This document shows, piece after piece, positions 1-9,506 of a stretch of 64,000 nucleotides of DNA. The position numbers and the translations under genes were made by a program. Source of the DNA: Wukongibacter sp050859025 (lineage in GTDB: Bacteria > Bacillota > Clostridia > Peptostreptococcales > Caminicellaceae); the NCBI RefSeq assembly GCF_050859025.1, contig NZ_CP138200.1, forward strand, positions 4,712,001-4,776,000. Direction: 5' to 3'. The stretch's first letter is position 1, and the number at the start of each line of letters is the position of its first letter. Below the pieces are notes generated by a model. That model saw only the letters and a list, made by a program, of their open reading frames with translations. It ran no database searches and was not told the origin of the DNA.

Positions 1-3000
1 AAAAGGTATATCCTGATTTTGAAATGCTTCAATTGCAAGTTTTTTAACTGCTTTTAGATATTTTTCTATGGTCTCGTCACCATCTATTGTTGTTCTAATT
101 ACTAAAGTATTGGCAAAATAGCCCATTAGGTTCTCCAATTCAGAGCTTTGTCTGTTAGCAATAGGAATACCTACACATATATCTTCTTGATTAGAATATC
201 TATACAATAAAATATTATATGCAGCGATGAGAAACATAAATAAAGTCACTTGTTCTTGCTTGCAATATGTTTTTATCTTATTAACTAGATCACTTCCTAT
301 ATCAAACTTAAGTGTTTTTCCTTTATATGAAGATTCCTCTGGTCTAGAAAAATCCGTTGGGAAGGCTAGATATTTAGAAGCATTCTCCAGCCTCTTTAGC
401 CAATATTCCAACTGCTTTTTCCCTATTTCGCCTTCTATCTGTTTACGTTGCCAGCTAGCATAATCTGCATATTGTAGTGGAATTTTACACAGCTCTGGTT
501 TTGTCTTACTAGCTAATGCATTGTATACTTTAGAAATTTCGTTCAAGAATATACCTATAGACCATCCATCAGCTGCTATATGATGCATCTGCACAAGTAA
601 AATATGTTCTTTATCATTTAGTTTTAGAATTTTTGCTCTAAATGATATATCTTTTGTTAAGTTAAATGGTCTTAACATTTCTCTATCAGATATTTCTTTA
701 ATCTTTATTTCCTTTGCTTCTTCATTAAATTCCGTTAAATCCAAAACTTCTATGTTCAATTCTTTATACTCTAATATTTGCTGGTAAGGAGTGTTATCCT
801 TTAGTCCATATATGGTTCTCAATATCTCATGCCTTCTTACTAACTCATTAATAGCTTCCTTTAATGCCTTTATTTCTAAATTTCCAGTCAATAGTATGGA
901 AGCTGGCATATTATAAAATGAAGCCTCTGGCTCTTGGTAATATATATATAGCATTCTTTCCTGTGAATAAGAAATATCCATGAATTCTGTTCTAGGAATC
1001 TTACACAGCTTATCAGTATTATCTGCTACGGCAATTTCCTTTTGTGTTTCACCAAAACTAGCTATATACTCTGCTAGCTCACTGATAGTAGAATAGTCAT
1101 ACATATCTTCAAAATCAATTTCGACTCCTAAGCGTTCCTTTATACGATTAATAATCTGCATACCCATAATTGAGTTTCCACCTAGGTCAAAAAAGTCATC
1201 CTCTAAACCAAACTCTGAGTTATCTAGTACTCCACTCCATATTTGGGCTAATTGCTTCTCAATTTCAGTTCCTTCAATATCTACAAAATCATTTATATCT
1301 TCTTTTCTCGCAATTTTATCTACGTTAACCTTTATTGGCTCTACCTTCGGCCAACAGCATTTTTTTTCAAAAGGATATGTAGGAAGACCTATCTTTTTTC
1401 CAGATTTATTTTCATAGTATTTTTCCCATGCAATAGGAATATTTTCTAGATATAATTTGCTTAAAGTTCTTAATATACTTCTATCACTATCTATTGAGGG
1501 CATTACCCCTATATTTTTTGTTAAAGCTATTTCATTAAGAGCATCCATTAACATACCATTTGATCCTAATTCAACAAAAATAGGTTTATTGCCCTCCATA
1601 AGCTTCTCAATAACCTTTTGGAAACTGTTTTTATCAAAGGAATAATCTCCATCCATTGATTTTATCTTATCTATGGCATCCTTCACGGTTAGTTTTCCTG
1701 TAATTATTTGTGCAGTAAGATTTCCTATTCCTGAACCGAAAATATGCTTTGGTTTAATTCCCATTGATATCCATGTTTGATAAATGGATATTTGAAATAT
1801 AATACGCCTTATATTTGGATTATTCAAATCAAACATTACTTTGTACTTTTCCCAATTAAGATTAAATACACTATATTTCTCAAGCATATTATCTATTTCC
1901 TGCTGTTCAACATTCATATCTCCTGAACAAAGAAAAACCAATAATTTTTCATCATTTTCTGTATTCCTAAAAATATTTTCACAATCAGAGTTAAGAAATT
2001 TTAGTAAATCATCTATATTCGAAACTACATCTGATTTTCTATATTTATAGTCGTCTCTCCCTTTATTTAACACATAACTAATATCTTTTACATTATAATT
2101 ATTCCTATTGATAGATTTTATCAGCTTTTCTTCATAATCTTTTAAAGCTTTCTCAGTTTTTGCACTTAAGGTAATTAAGTACTCTTTTTCACTACTATTT
2201 TTATTATGCTTCTCTTCACTAATATATTCTTCTAAAACTACATGGGCATTTGTTCCAGATAGACCAAAAGAACTAACTCCTGCTCTTCTTTTTCCATCAC
2301 ATTTCCACTCTTTGATATTTTTTTGAGGAAAAATTGCTGAATTCTCAAAATCAATTAGTGGATTTGGTTCTTTATAATGAACTAGTGGATAAATTGTCTT
2401 ATTATTAATAGTTAATACTGTTTTGATAAGACTTGTAATACCCGCAGCATTTGCTAAATGTCCTATATTTGTCTTTACTGAGCCTAATGCACAAAACGAC
2501 TTCTTGTCAGTATACTCATTAAAAGCATCAGTAAGAGCCTGCACTTCAATAGGATCTCCTATTTTAGTGCCTGTACCATGAGATTCAATATAAGTTATGG
2601 TTTCAGGATTAATATCTGCTTGTCTCCAAGCCTCAATTATTACTTCTGTCTGGGCTTTTGGACTAGGTGAGGCAATACTATTAGAACGACCTCCATCTTG
2701 GTTTATTGCACTCCCCTTAATAACAGCATAAATATTGTCTTTATCTTTTATTGCATCATCAAGTCTTTTAAGCAATACAATACCTGCACCTTCTCCTCCT
2801 CCAGCTCCATTAGCCTTGGAATCAAAGGTTTTACTTTTACCATCTGGTGATGCTATTCCAAGATGATCTGTTTCTAAATACTCAATTCCTGGATAAAATA
2901 CGTTAATGTTTACTCCACCAGCTAAAGCCTTATCTGCCTGTCCAGTAATAAGTTTTGTACAAGCCTCATGAACTGCAACTAGTGATGAGGAACAGCTAGT

Positions 3001-3483
3001 ATCTACAATCATAGCTGGTCCCGTAAGATTTAAATGATAAGCAATCTTTCCAGCTAAAACAGCCAAAATATTTCCTATAAAAGCTGTTCCGTTGGTTTCC
3101 TTCAAGAGGTCCTTATAGTCTTTATTACCTGCTCCTATGACAACGGCAGTATTGCTTTCAGAAAATGATGACAAGCTATATCCTGCATTTTCAATAGCAG
3201 CACATGCTAATTGTAATATTATTCTTTGCTGCGGGTCCATACAAATAGCTTCACGCAAAGAGATATCAAAAAACGAATGGTCAAAATTTTCTATTTCATC
3301 TAAATATGCATACTTTATATATTCTTTATTTGCATCCATACCCGATAACTCTAAACGTCTTTTTGGTATTTCTTTAATACAATCCATACCTTTTCTCAGG
3401 TTACACTCAAATTCATCAATGGTCTCTGCTTCTGGCAGTAGTGAGCTCATACCTATTATGGCTATATCTTTGTAATATTTCAT
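1..3483 (-). CDS. Hybrid PKS/NRPS: KS - degenerate AT - ACP - C (3' part off the left edge)
   Basis: The visible 1161 residues start at an ATG preceded by GGAGG with 9-nt spacing. A ketosynthase fills residues 1-425, with the active Cys in DTSCSSS (~162) and the histidines in ESHGTGT (~300) and KTNIGH. Residues ~425-700 align with an acyltransferase but are far too short. The nucleophile motif GHSxGE reads GSGIGN (~582), so the serine is lost. The GQGxQ loop is degraded to CSGDMN, and the small subdomain with the catalytic His is missing; only the closing VELGSNG stretch and the LPTYPFE post-AT linker remain. An ACP follows (GGNSI, ~766), then a condensation domain with an intact HHIAADG (~965) that runs off the window. 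I infer one polyketide extension charged by an AT elsewhere, followed by condensation to a residue encoded outside the window. Last visible gene of the cluster. Confidence 0.9.
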   Translation of the reverse strand, partial: MKYYKDIAIIGMSSLLPEAETIDEFECNLRKGMDCIKEIPKRRLELSGMDANKEYIKYAYLDEIENFDHSFFDISLREAICMDPQQRIILQLACAAIENAGYSLSSFSESNTAVVIGAGNKDYKDLLKETNGTAFIGNILAVLAGKIAYHLNLTGPAMIVDTSCSSSLVAVHEACTKLITGQADKALAGGVNINVFYPGIEYLETDHLGIASPDGKSKTFDSKANGAGGGEGAGIVLLKRLDDAIKDKDNIYAVIKGSAINQDGGRSNSIASPSPKAQTEVIIEAWRQADINPETITYIESHGTGTKIGDPIEVQALTDAFNEYTDKKSFCALGSVKTNIGHLANAAGITSLIKTVLTINNKTIYPLVHYKEPNPLIDFENSAIFPQKNIKEWKCDGKRRAGVSSFGLSGTNAHVVLEEYISEEKHNKNSSEKEYLITLSAKTEKALKDYEEKLIKSINRNNYNVKDISYVLNKGRDDYKYRKSDVVSNIDDLLKFLNSDCENIFRNTENDEKLLVFLCSGDMNVEQQEIDNMLEKYSVFNLNWEKYKVMFDLNNPNIRRIIFQISIYQTWISMGIKPKHIFGSGIGNLTAQIITGKLTVKDAIDKIKSMDGDYSFDKNSFQKVIEKLMEGNKPIFVELGSNGMLMDALNEIALTKNIGVMPSIDSDRSILRTLSKLYLENIPIAWEKYYENKSGKKIGLPTYPFEKKCCWPKVEPIKVNVDKIARKEDINDFVDIEGTEIEKQLAQIWSGVLDNSEFGLEDDFFDLGGNSIMGMQIINRIKERLGVEIDFEDMYDYSTISELAEYIASFGETQKEIAVADNTDKLCKIPRTEFMDISYSQERMLYIYYQEPEASFYNMPASILLTGNLEIKALKEAINELVRRHEILRTIYGLKDNTPYQQILEYKELNIEVLDLTEFNEEAKEIKIKEISDREMLRPFNLTKDISFRAKILKLNDKEHILLVQMHHIAADGWSIGIFLNEISKVYNALASKTKPELCKIPLQYADYASWQRKQIEGEIGKKQLEYWLKRLENASKYLAFPTDFSRPEESSYKGKTLKFDIGSDLVNKIKTYCKQEQVTLFMFLIAAYNILLYRYSNQEDICVGIPIANRQSSELENLMGYFANTLVIRTTIDGDETIEKYLKAVKKLAIEAFQNQDIPF

Positions 3484-3562
3484 AATAACTGTCCTCCAAT
3501 TATCCCTTATTCATTCAAAATCCATAGATTTTGCAAAACTCTAATATTTTCACACCATTACA

Positions 3563-6500
3563 TTAAAAGGTAAATGCCGTTACTTCTTCATATACTGTTT
3601 CATTAGAATCACAAATACTTTCTATATGTATACTCATGTCATAAATAGAGCTATATTTGAACAGGTCCACAATGCCTATTTTTACATTAAAGCATTTATT
3701 AATTTGAGTTAGAAGCTGTATACTTCTTATGGAATTACCTCCTACTTCAAAAAATTTATCATATATACTGAAATTTCCACTGCCTATGACATTTTTCCAT
3801 ATATCATAAAGTCTTTTTTCTGTCTCATTTCTCGGTAGAATAAATCCTTTCCCTAAGCTATTATCTAAACTTTTTGTTAATTCTTCATAATTGATACTAC
3901 CATCATCGTTCATAGGTATTTTTTCTTTAAATTTAAATTGAACAAATTCATTTAATTGATTAATTAAATCATATTCAATACAATCAAAATCAACGGATTT
4001 TCCATTATATGTAGAATAATACAAATCCCATTTATAGTCGTACCAGCAATTATCTGAATTATATAGATTAACTATATTTTCATTTAAACCATCAATCCCT
4101 ACTATTGTGTTCGAGTCGTCCCTCTGTAAAACCGCATCCATACTATACAGTCCATCATTTATTCCAATTTGATAGTACCCCATCTTTTTAGAAATTTCTA
4201 TTGATTCTTCAGTATTCTCTTCACTCATTCCTACCTTTTCCCACATGCTCCAGTTAATATTATAGCCTCTGATCCTACCTTCATACTCAAATAGTACATT
4301 ATGCATATAGCTATTGGCTGAAGAATATGCACTAAAGGTAGTACCCCCAAAAATACCATTTATACTAGAAAATAAAACAACATCTAATTGTTCTCGCTTT
4401 GATGCAAAATCAAGAATTTCCTTTGTACCATAAATCTTTGGAGCATACATAATCTCAAAGTTACTTTGAGATTCATTTTGTATCCAACGTTGTTCTGCAA
4501 CTTCCCAATGCTCTTTAAGATTACCTTCACCTGCCAAATGCAGGATACCATCTATCTTAACATTCAACTTACCTTCTAACCTTATAACGGCCTCTTCAAA
4601 AGCCCCTTTTTCACTAATATCAGCACATTCATAAATCACTGTTCCCTTACTGTTTAGCTTTTCAAAGGCCTGCTGTTTTTTGTTTGCTTCTTCTCCTATA
4701 AATTTTCCATCCTTGAAGTCTGTCCTACCTAAAATAATTATTGTAGCTTTATATTTTTCCATGAGGTATGTAGAAACTTCTTGACCAATTCCTCCTAGTC
4801 CACCTGTAATGACATATACTCCTTCTAATTTAAAGCTAGAATGTAATTCCTCCTGAGATTCAGTCATCTCCCTCACTTTCAATATAGGCTTGTATCTCAT
4901 ATTTCCTCTATATGCTATTTGAATATCATCTTTTAGATTTTTTAATTCAACAAGAAGTTGTATAGTTTGCTTATCTATATCTGTTAGTTCCATATCAATG
5001 TGTTTTATTTTTATTTTAGGTTTCTCTAGCTGTAATGTTCTTAGGAAGCCTGTCAATGTGCTTCTTGCAGATATAATCCTATCTCTACTATTTACATGTA
5101 CAGCATAGCTACTTCCAACTATAAGCTTCATATCCCTATTGATATAGTCACCTATACTAAGACCTTGGATAAGATTCATTAAACTATAGACTCCTCTATC
5201 CAATCCATATTTGATTCCTTCATATTGGTTTTCATTATCTTTATATTTACTAAAACTCCATAAATGTACAATACTATCTATCTTAACGTTATTATCTTTC
5301 ATAAAGTTAAAAAGTTGTTCATAGCTGCTATTCTTACTTGAATCAATAAAAAATGTATTTTTATCGTAAGACTCAATAGCTTGTGACTTATTCTGATAAA
5401 CATAAAAGCATTTATTACCTTCTTTTTCAAGTATCTTACCAATATTTCTTCCTAAACCCTCATCATCCATAAATATTAGATAGCAGCCTTTTATTTTATC
5501 TTCACTAATATGAGAAGCTTCTACTTTCTGCCATGAATATTTAAAAAACCAATTAGGTATGACTGATTTTTTTTCATTTATACGATCATTAAATTCTCCA
5601 GATACAAACATTGACTTTAGTTTTTTTCTTTGAATTTTTCCTATTGAAGTTCTAGGTATCTCATCCTTAGTCAATTTTATAAGATAGTCTATATTCAATC
5701 CCATTCTTTGCAATATTACATTTCTAATATCACTTTCTGTTTTTTCTCTATCTACATGCTCGTCCTTCGAATAAAAGATTAAAAGTTTTTCAGTTTCGCT
5801 CCCCTCTTCAAGAACACCACATGCAGCAGTACATCCTCCAAACACCTTTGTTGAGTCTTCAATCCACTTCTCAATTTTCTGACAATTATAATTAATTCCG
5901 TTGATTATTATTACGTCCTTATCTCGGCCAGTTATAGTTAATTGACCATTGTATATAAATCCTAAATCTCCAGTAACAAACCAACCTCCAGGTCTAAAGG
6001 TTTTCTCATTTTCTTTTCTATTTTCATAGTATCCACTATTTATTGTCTCACCTTTTACCTGTAGCCTACCTATTTCACCTTCTTTTTGAACCTCGTCCCT
6101 TTCATTTACTATTCTAAATTCAACTCCTCCAATTGGCTCTCCTACTTCTACAAATTTATTCCAGCTTTCTTTTAAAAATCTTTTTGAAAATGCTACTCCC
6201 GACGTAGTCTCTGTCATTCCCCAAGATGGATACATGACATTTTGCTGAAGACCCTTTTCTTTTAATATATTTAAAAATTTTCTACCAGTATTCTCGTTAA
6301 CCGCTTCTCCTCCATTTAAAATAAATCTTAATGTACTTAGATCCCATTTACAATTCTTAATATCCTTTTCCTTTTCTATAATTAAAGAGTAGGCAAAGTT
6401 CGGAGCCCAGGTTACATTAACACTGTATTTATCTATATACTCCATCCATTTAAGAGGATTATTCAATATTTCTTGGGTCTCCACTTGGATTTGCCTCATT

Positions 6501-9433
6501 CCGTTATACACATCTCTAATATGAAACATTACTATTCCGCCAACATGATCTAAAGGCATCCAATTTAAACTTATTTCTTTATCATTAAATCTATTGAACT
6601 CAGATGTTCCTTGAGAACGTTTTATTATATTTCTATGAGATAATTGTACTCCTTTAGGTATTCCAGTACTTCCAGAGGTAAATAGTATCAGTGCAATATC
6701 TGACTCCTTTGGCGAGCAATAAGATATATTAACATTCTTATCATATTCAATATCTGATTCTCCTAAAATATTCATATCATCATAGCCATTAGAGTCCTTC
6801 ATTTTTAATATGCTATGAAACTCATCTGACCCAGCAACTATTAATGGTTTATCTAGAAAATTCCATATTTTAACTAGTCTTTCTACTGCTGCATCTTTTA
6901 TTTGATAATCTTCACTCTTAGGTATTGCTAAAGGAACAGGTATGACTCCAGCCATTATACAACCCCAAAATACTCTTATATATCTTTCCAAGCAACCTAT
7001 TTGGAGTATTACTTTATCTCCTTGTCTTACCCCTTCTGAATTTAATTTTTCTTTTACACATGCGGCGTATTTCTCTAAGTCTTCGTATGTTGTATGAGTA
7101 TCTACTCCCCCTAATCTAATGGTTTTTATCCAGTTATTTGGATACTTTTCGCATGTATTTTTAAGCAGCTCTCCCAAGTTTCTTATGTCTAATTCATCGA
7201 GCTCTTTACCCTTGAGATATGCATCCCTATTAGTAATTCTTCTTAAATTAGGCTTTCTATTTAGATTCTCTTTTTCCGATTCACTAGATTTCAATAAACT
7301 TTTTAAGGCTATATAATTTTTATGCTGTGGCTGTAGATTTAGAACTGGAGCAATAGTTACCTTATCTGTATTCTCTATCAGTACTTGTTTTGACTGATGT
7401 AATACTTTTAACCTTTTTCCACAGTTCCTTTCAAGAGATTTAATGTCACAATATCCTCTGCTATCTACAGGTATGTATTTAACTTTACAAGCCATAATAT
7501 TTGTTTCGCTAATAAAGTCTTCTGGAAAATAACAATAAAATTCTGATACATCAATTTCATTATCTGATACATAATAAATAATAGTATTGCTTTGATTATC
7601 TGTATTATCGTATATCACTTTACAATCTCTTATATTATCTCTTTCAATTATCTTTTTCTCAATTACATATAATGATAGTGATTTATTATTATATTTCACA
7701 AAATTACCTCGTTCATATGTAATTTCAAGAGACCCATCCATCTTCCAAAATCCAATATTTCCTGTCTTTAACCATCTTTTTTTATTTGAAGCCTTATCCT
7801 CTAAAAAACATATATTTCCCTCAAAATAAGGGGGCATGGTATTACCTGCATCATCAATAACACTTATCCATCCATCACCTATTCTCTGCTTGAAAATTTC
7901 ATCAAGCTTCCCACCTATCTCAACTTCCTGTAAAAGTTCTTTGTCATAAGATCTAAGTACACTATCCAAAGGTTTATCATAGGCTTCAGGCATAACATCA
8001 TTACTCATCAATGAGTATTCAATAATAGGTCGATTAGGATCTATTAAAATATTCACAATAAGGTTTTTAAAGGATTTTATAAAAGCTTCCATTCTTTCCT
8101 TTACAAAAATCTCTGTATTATAGCCTATAACAATATCTAGACTTTTATTTTTATCTACTACAGCTACAATTAAATCAAATTGTACTGATTCAACTACATC
8201 CTTTCCAGCATTTTCAAAGCTTATATTTACGTCTCCTATATTGTAAACCTCACCAGTGCTTGTCCTTAGCATTGATTCGTTCTGAATAGTAAATATAGTT
8301 TGGAATAGCGGTGATATATTTGATGACCTTTCAACCTTTAGAGCCTCTACTACCTTATCAAATGGTATATCTTGGTTTGAAAATGCCTCAAGAGCATTGT
8401 CCTTTACCTCGTTTAATAAATCTTTAAAGCGTACCTCATCATCACAATCAATGTTTATTACAATAGAATTAGAGAAAAATCCAAAAATATTCTCAAATTC
8501 CTCACGCTGCCTATTTGCGATAGGGGTTCCAACTGATATATTTTTTTGTCCTGTATACCTGTATAAAAGGGCATAAAACATTGTTAACAGTACAATATAA
8601 AGTGACGATTTATTCTTTTCAACAAGAGTTTTCAATTGGTTAATTATTTCTTCTTCAAAGGATATACTTGCAGTAGAACCCCTATAAGCTGGAACATCAG
8701 GTCTATCATAGTCCTTTGGGAGCTTAAGAACATGTGAAGCATTTTTCAACTTACTTTTCCAGAATTCTAACTGCTTTATAGTTTTTTTATCTTTTAAAAG
8801 ATTTTTTTGCCATACAGAATAATCTGCGTACTGTATATTAATATCTGGTAAATCAACCTTTTTGTTTTTTACATAAGCCTCGTACATCTTAGTAAACTCT
8901 TTTATCAATATACCTATTGACCAACCGTCATGAGTTATGTGATGCAGCGTAAGAATTAATCTATACTCATTATCACTAACTTTTAAAAATAATATTCTTA
9001 TTGGAATTTCATTAATTAAATCAAAACAACCAGCTTTCTCGTTCCTTATTATTTCTCTTATCTTTTCTGGCTTTTGATGGAGTTCCATATTTGATATATC
9101 CATATGTTTTTGTTCATATTCAAACTTTTTCTGAATAACCTGGTATGGCTTGCCATTAATAGATACATATTTTGTCCTAAGCACTTCATGGCGTCGGATT
9201 ATGTCTCTCATAACATTTATAACTGTCTCTTTATTAACCTTACCATCAAATTTCAATTCATATGTAGCATTATAATAAGGATTTTCTGGATTCATTTGAT
9301 AAAGGAACCACATTCTCTCCTGTTCTGCTGATAATGGAAAGATTCCATATTCACTACCTTTTTCTTCAATCAATTTTATCAGTGATTTCTTTTTAGATTC
9401 AGAAAGAGAATCAAGATCCTGAAGATTTAGCAT
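3563..9433 (-). CDS. NRPS depsipeptide-type module: C - pseudo-Asub(N) - A - KR - pseudo-Asub(C) - PCP
   Basis: This 1956-residue protein begins after AAGGAGG. The condensation domain (1-470) keeps HHITHDG (~164). Residues ~500-720 look like only the C-terminal part of an A domain and are degraded: KTGN stands for RTGD (~550), and no A3 or A5 motif is present. A complete A domain follows, with FTSGSTGIPKG (~914), a FAAL/acyl-ligase-like WMPLDHVGG instead of the amino-acid type A4, VTGD, and the A10 lysine in IGKIQR (~1264). The ketoreductase has GGLGGIG (~1542) and a Ser-Tyr-Asn triad (FSS...YSSAN, 1690-1712). Residues ~1825-1860 again resemble an A10 region, but NGKxD reads DGSIN. A PCP (GGNSI, ~1893) ends the protein. 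The split pseudo-Asub around A-KR is the layout of cereulide/valinomycin keto-acid modules. Inferred role: activate an alpha-keto acid, reduce it and ester-link it to the chain. Confidence 0.9.
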   Translation of the reverse strand: MLNLQDLDSLSESKKKSLIKLIEEKGSEYGIFPLSAEQERMWFLYQMNPENPYYNATYELKFDGKVNKETVINVMRDIIRRHEVLRTKYVSINGKPYQVIQKKFEYEQKHMDISNMELHQKPEKIREIIRNEKAGCFDLINEIPIRILFLKVSDNEYRLILTLHHITHDGWSIGILIKEFTKMYEAYVKNKKVDLPDINIQYADYSVWQKNLLKDKKTIKQLEFWKSKLKNASHVLKLPKDYDRPDVPAYRGSTASISFEEEIINQLKTLVEKNKSSLYIVLLTMFYALLYRYTGQKNISVGTPIANRQREEFENIFGFFSNSIVINIDCDDEVRFKDLLNEVKDNALEAFSNQDIPFDKVVEALKVERSSNISPLFQTIFTIQNESMLRTSTGEVYNIGDVNISFENAGKDVVESVQFDLIVAVVDKNKSLDIVIGYNTEIFVKERMEAFIKSFKNLIVNILIDPNRPIIEYSLMSNDVMPEAYDKPLDSVLRSYDKELLQEVEIGGKLDEIFKQRIGDGWISVIDDAGNTMPPYFEGNICFLEDKASNKKRWLKTGNIGFWKMDGSLEITYERGNFVKYNNKSLSLYVIEKKIIERDNIRDCKVIYDNTDNQSNTIIYYVSDNEIDVSEFYCYFPEDFISETNIMACKVKYIPVDSRGYCDIKSLERNCGKRLKVLHQSKQVLIENTDKVTIAPVLNLQPQHKNYIALKSLLKSSESEKENLNRKPNLRRITNRDAYLKGKELDELDIRNLGELLKNTCEKYPNNWIKTIRLGGVDTHTTYEDLEKYAACVKEKLNSEGVRQGDKVILQIGCLERYIRVFWGCIMAGVIPVPLAIPKSEDYQIKDAAVERLVKIWNFLDKPLIVAGSDEFHSILKMKDSNGYDDMNILGESDIEYDKNVNISYCSPKESDIALILFTSGSTGIPKGVQLSHRNIIKRSQGTSEFNRFNDKEISLNWMPLDHVGGIVMFHIRDVYNGMRQIQVETQEILNNPLKWMEYIDKYSVNVTWAPNFAYSLIIEKEKDIKNCKWDLSTLRFILNGGEAVNENTGRKFLNILKEKGLQQNVMYPSWGMTETTSGVAFSKRFLKESWNKFVEVGEPIGGVEFRIVNERDEVQKEGEIGRLQVKGETINSGYYENRKENEKTFRPGGWFVTGDLGFIYNGQLTITGRDKDVIIINGINYNCQKIEKWIEDSTKVFGGCTAACGVLEEGSETEKLLIFYSKDEHVDREKTESDIRNVILQRMGLNIDYLIKLTKDEIPRTSIGKIQRKKLKSMFVSGEFNDRINEKKSVIPNWFFKYSWQKVEASHISEDKIKGCYLIFMDDEGLGRNIGKILEKEGNKCFYVYQNKSQAIESYDKNTFFIDSSKNSSYEQLFNFMKDNNVKIDSIVHLWSFSKYKDNENQYEGIKYGLDRGVYSLMNLIQGLSIGDYINRDMKLIVGSSYAVHVNSRDRIISARSTLTGFLRTLQLEKPKIKIKHIDMELTDIDKQTIQLLVELKNLKDDIQIAYRGNMRYKPILKVREMTESQEELHSSFKLEGVYVITGGLGGIGQEVSTYLMEKYKATIIILGRTDFKDGKFIGEEANKKQQAFEKLNSKGTVIYECADISEKGAFEEAVIRLEGKLNVKIDGILHLAGEGNLKEHWEVAEQRWIQNESQSNFEIMYAPKIYGTKEILDFASKREQLDVVLFSSINGIFGGTTFSAYSSANSYMHNVLFEYEGRIRGYNINWSMWEKVGMSEENTEESIEISKKMGYYQIGINDGLYSMDAVLQRDDSNTIVGIDGLNENIVNLYNSDNCWYDYKWDLYYSTYNGKSVDFDCIEYDLINQLNEFVQFKFKEKIPMNDDGSINYEELTKSLDNSLGKGFILPRNETEKRLYDIWKNVIGSGNFSIYDKFFEVGGNSIRSIQLLTQINKCFNVKIGIVDLFKYSSIYDMSIHIESICDSNETVYEEVTAFTF

Positions 9434-9506
9434 AATTCTAACCTCCTTCAGTAAAAATTAATATTCTATAAGTTCTAACTCAGCATTGATACAAATTTCA
9501 TTTCTA

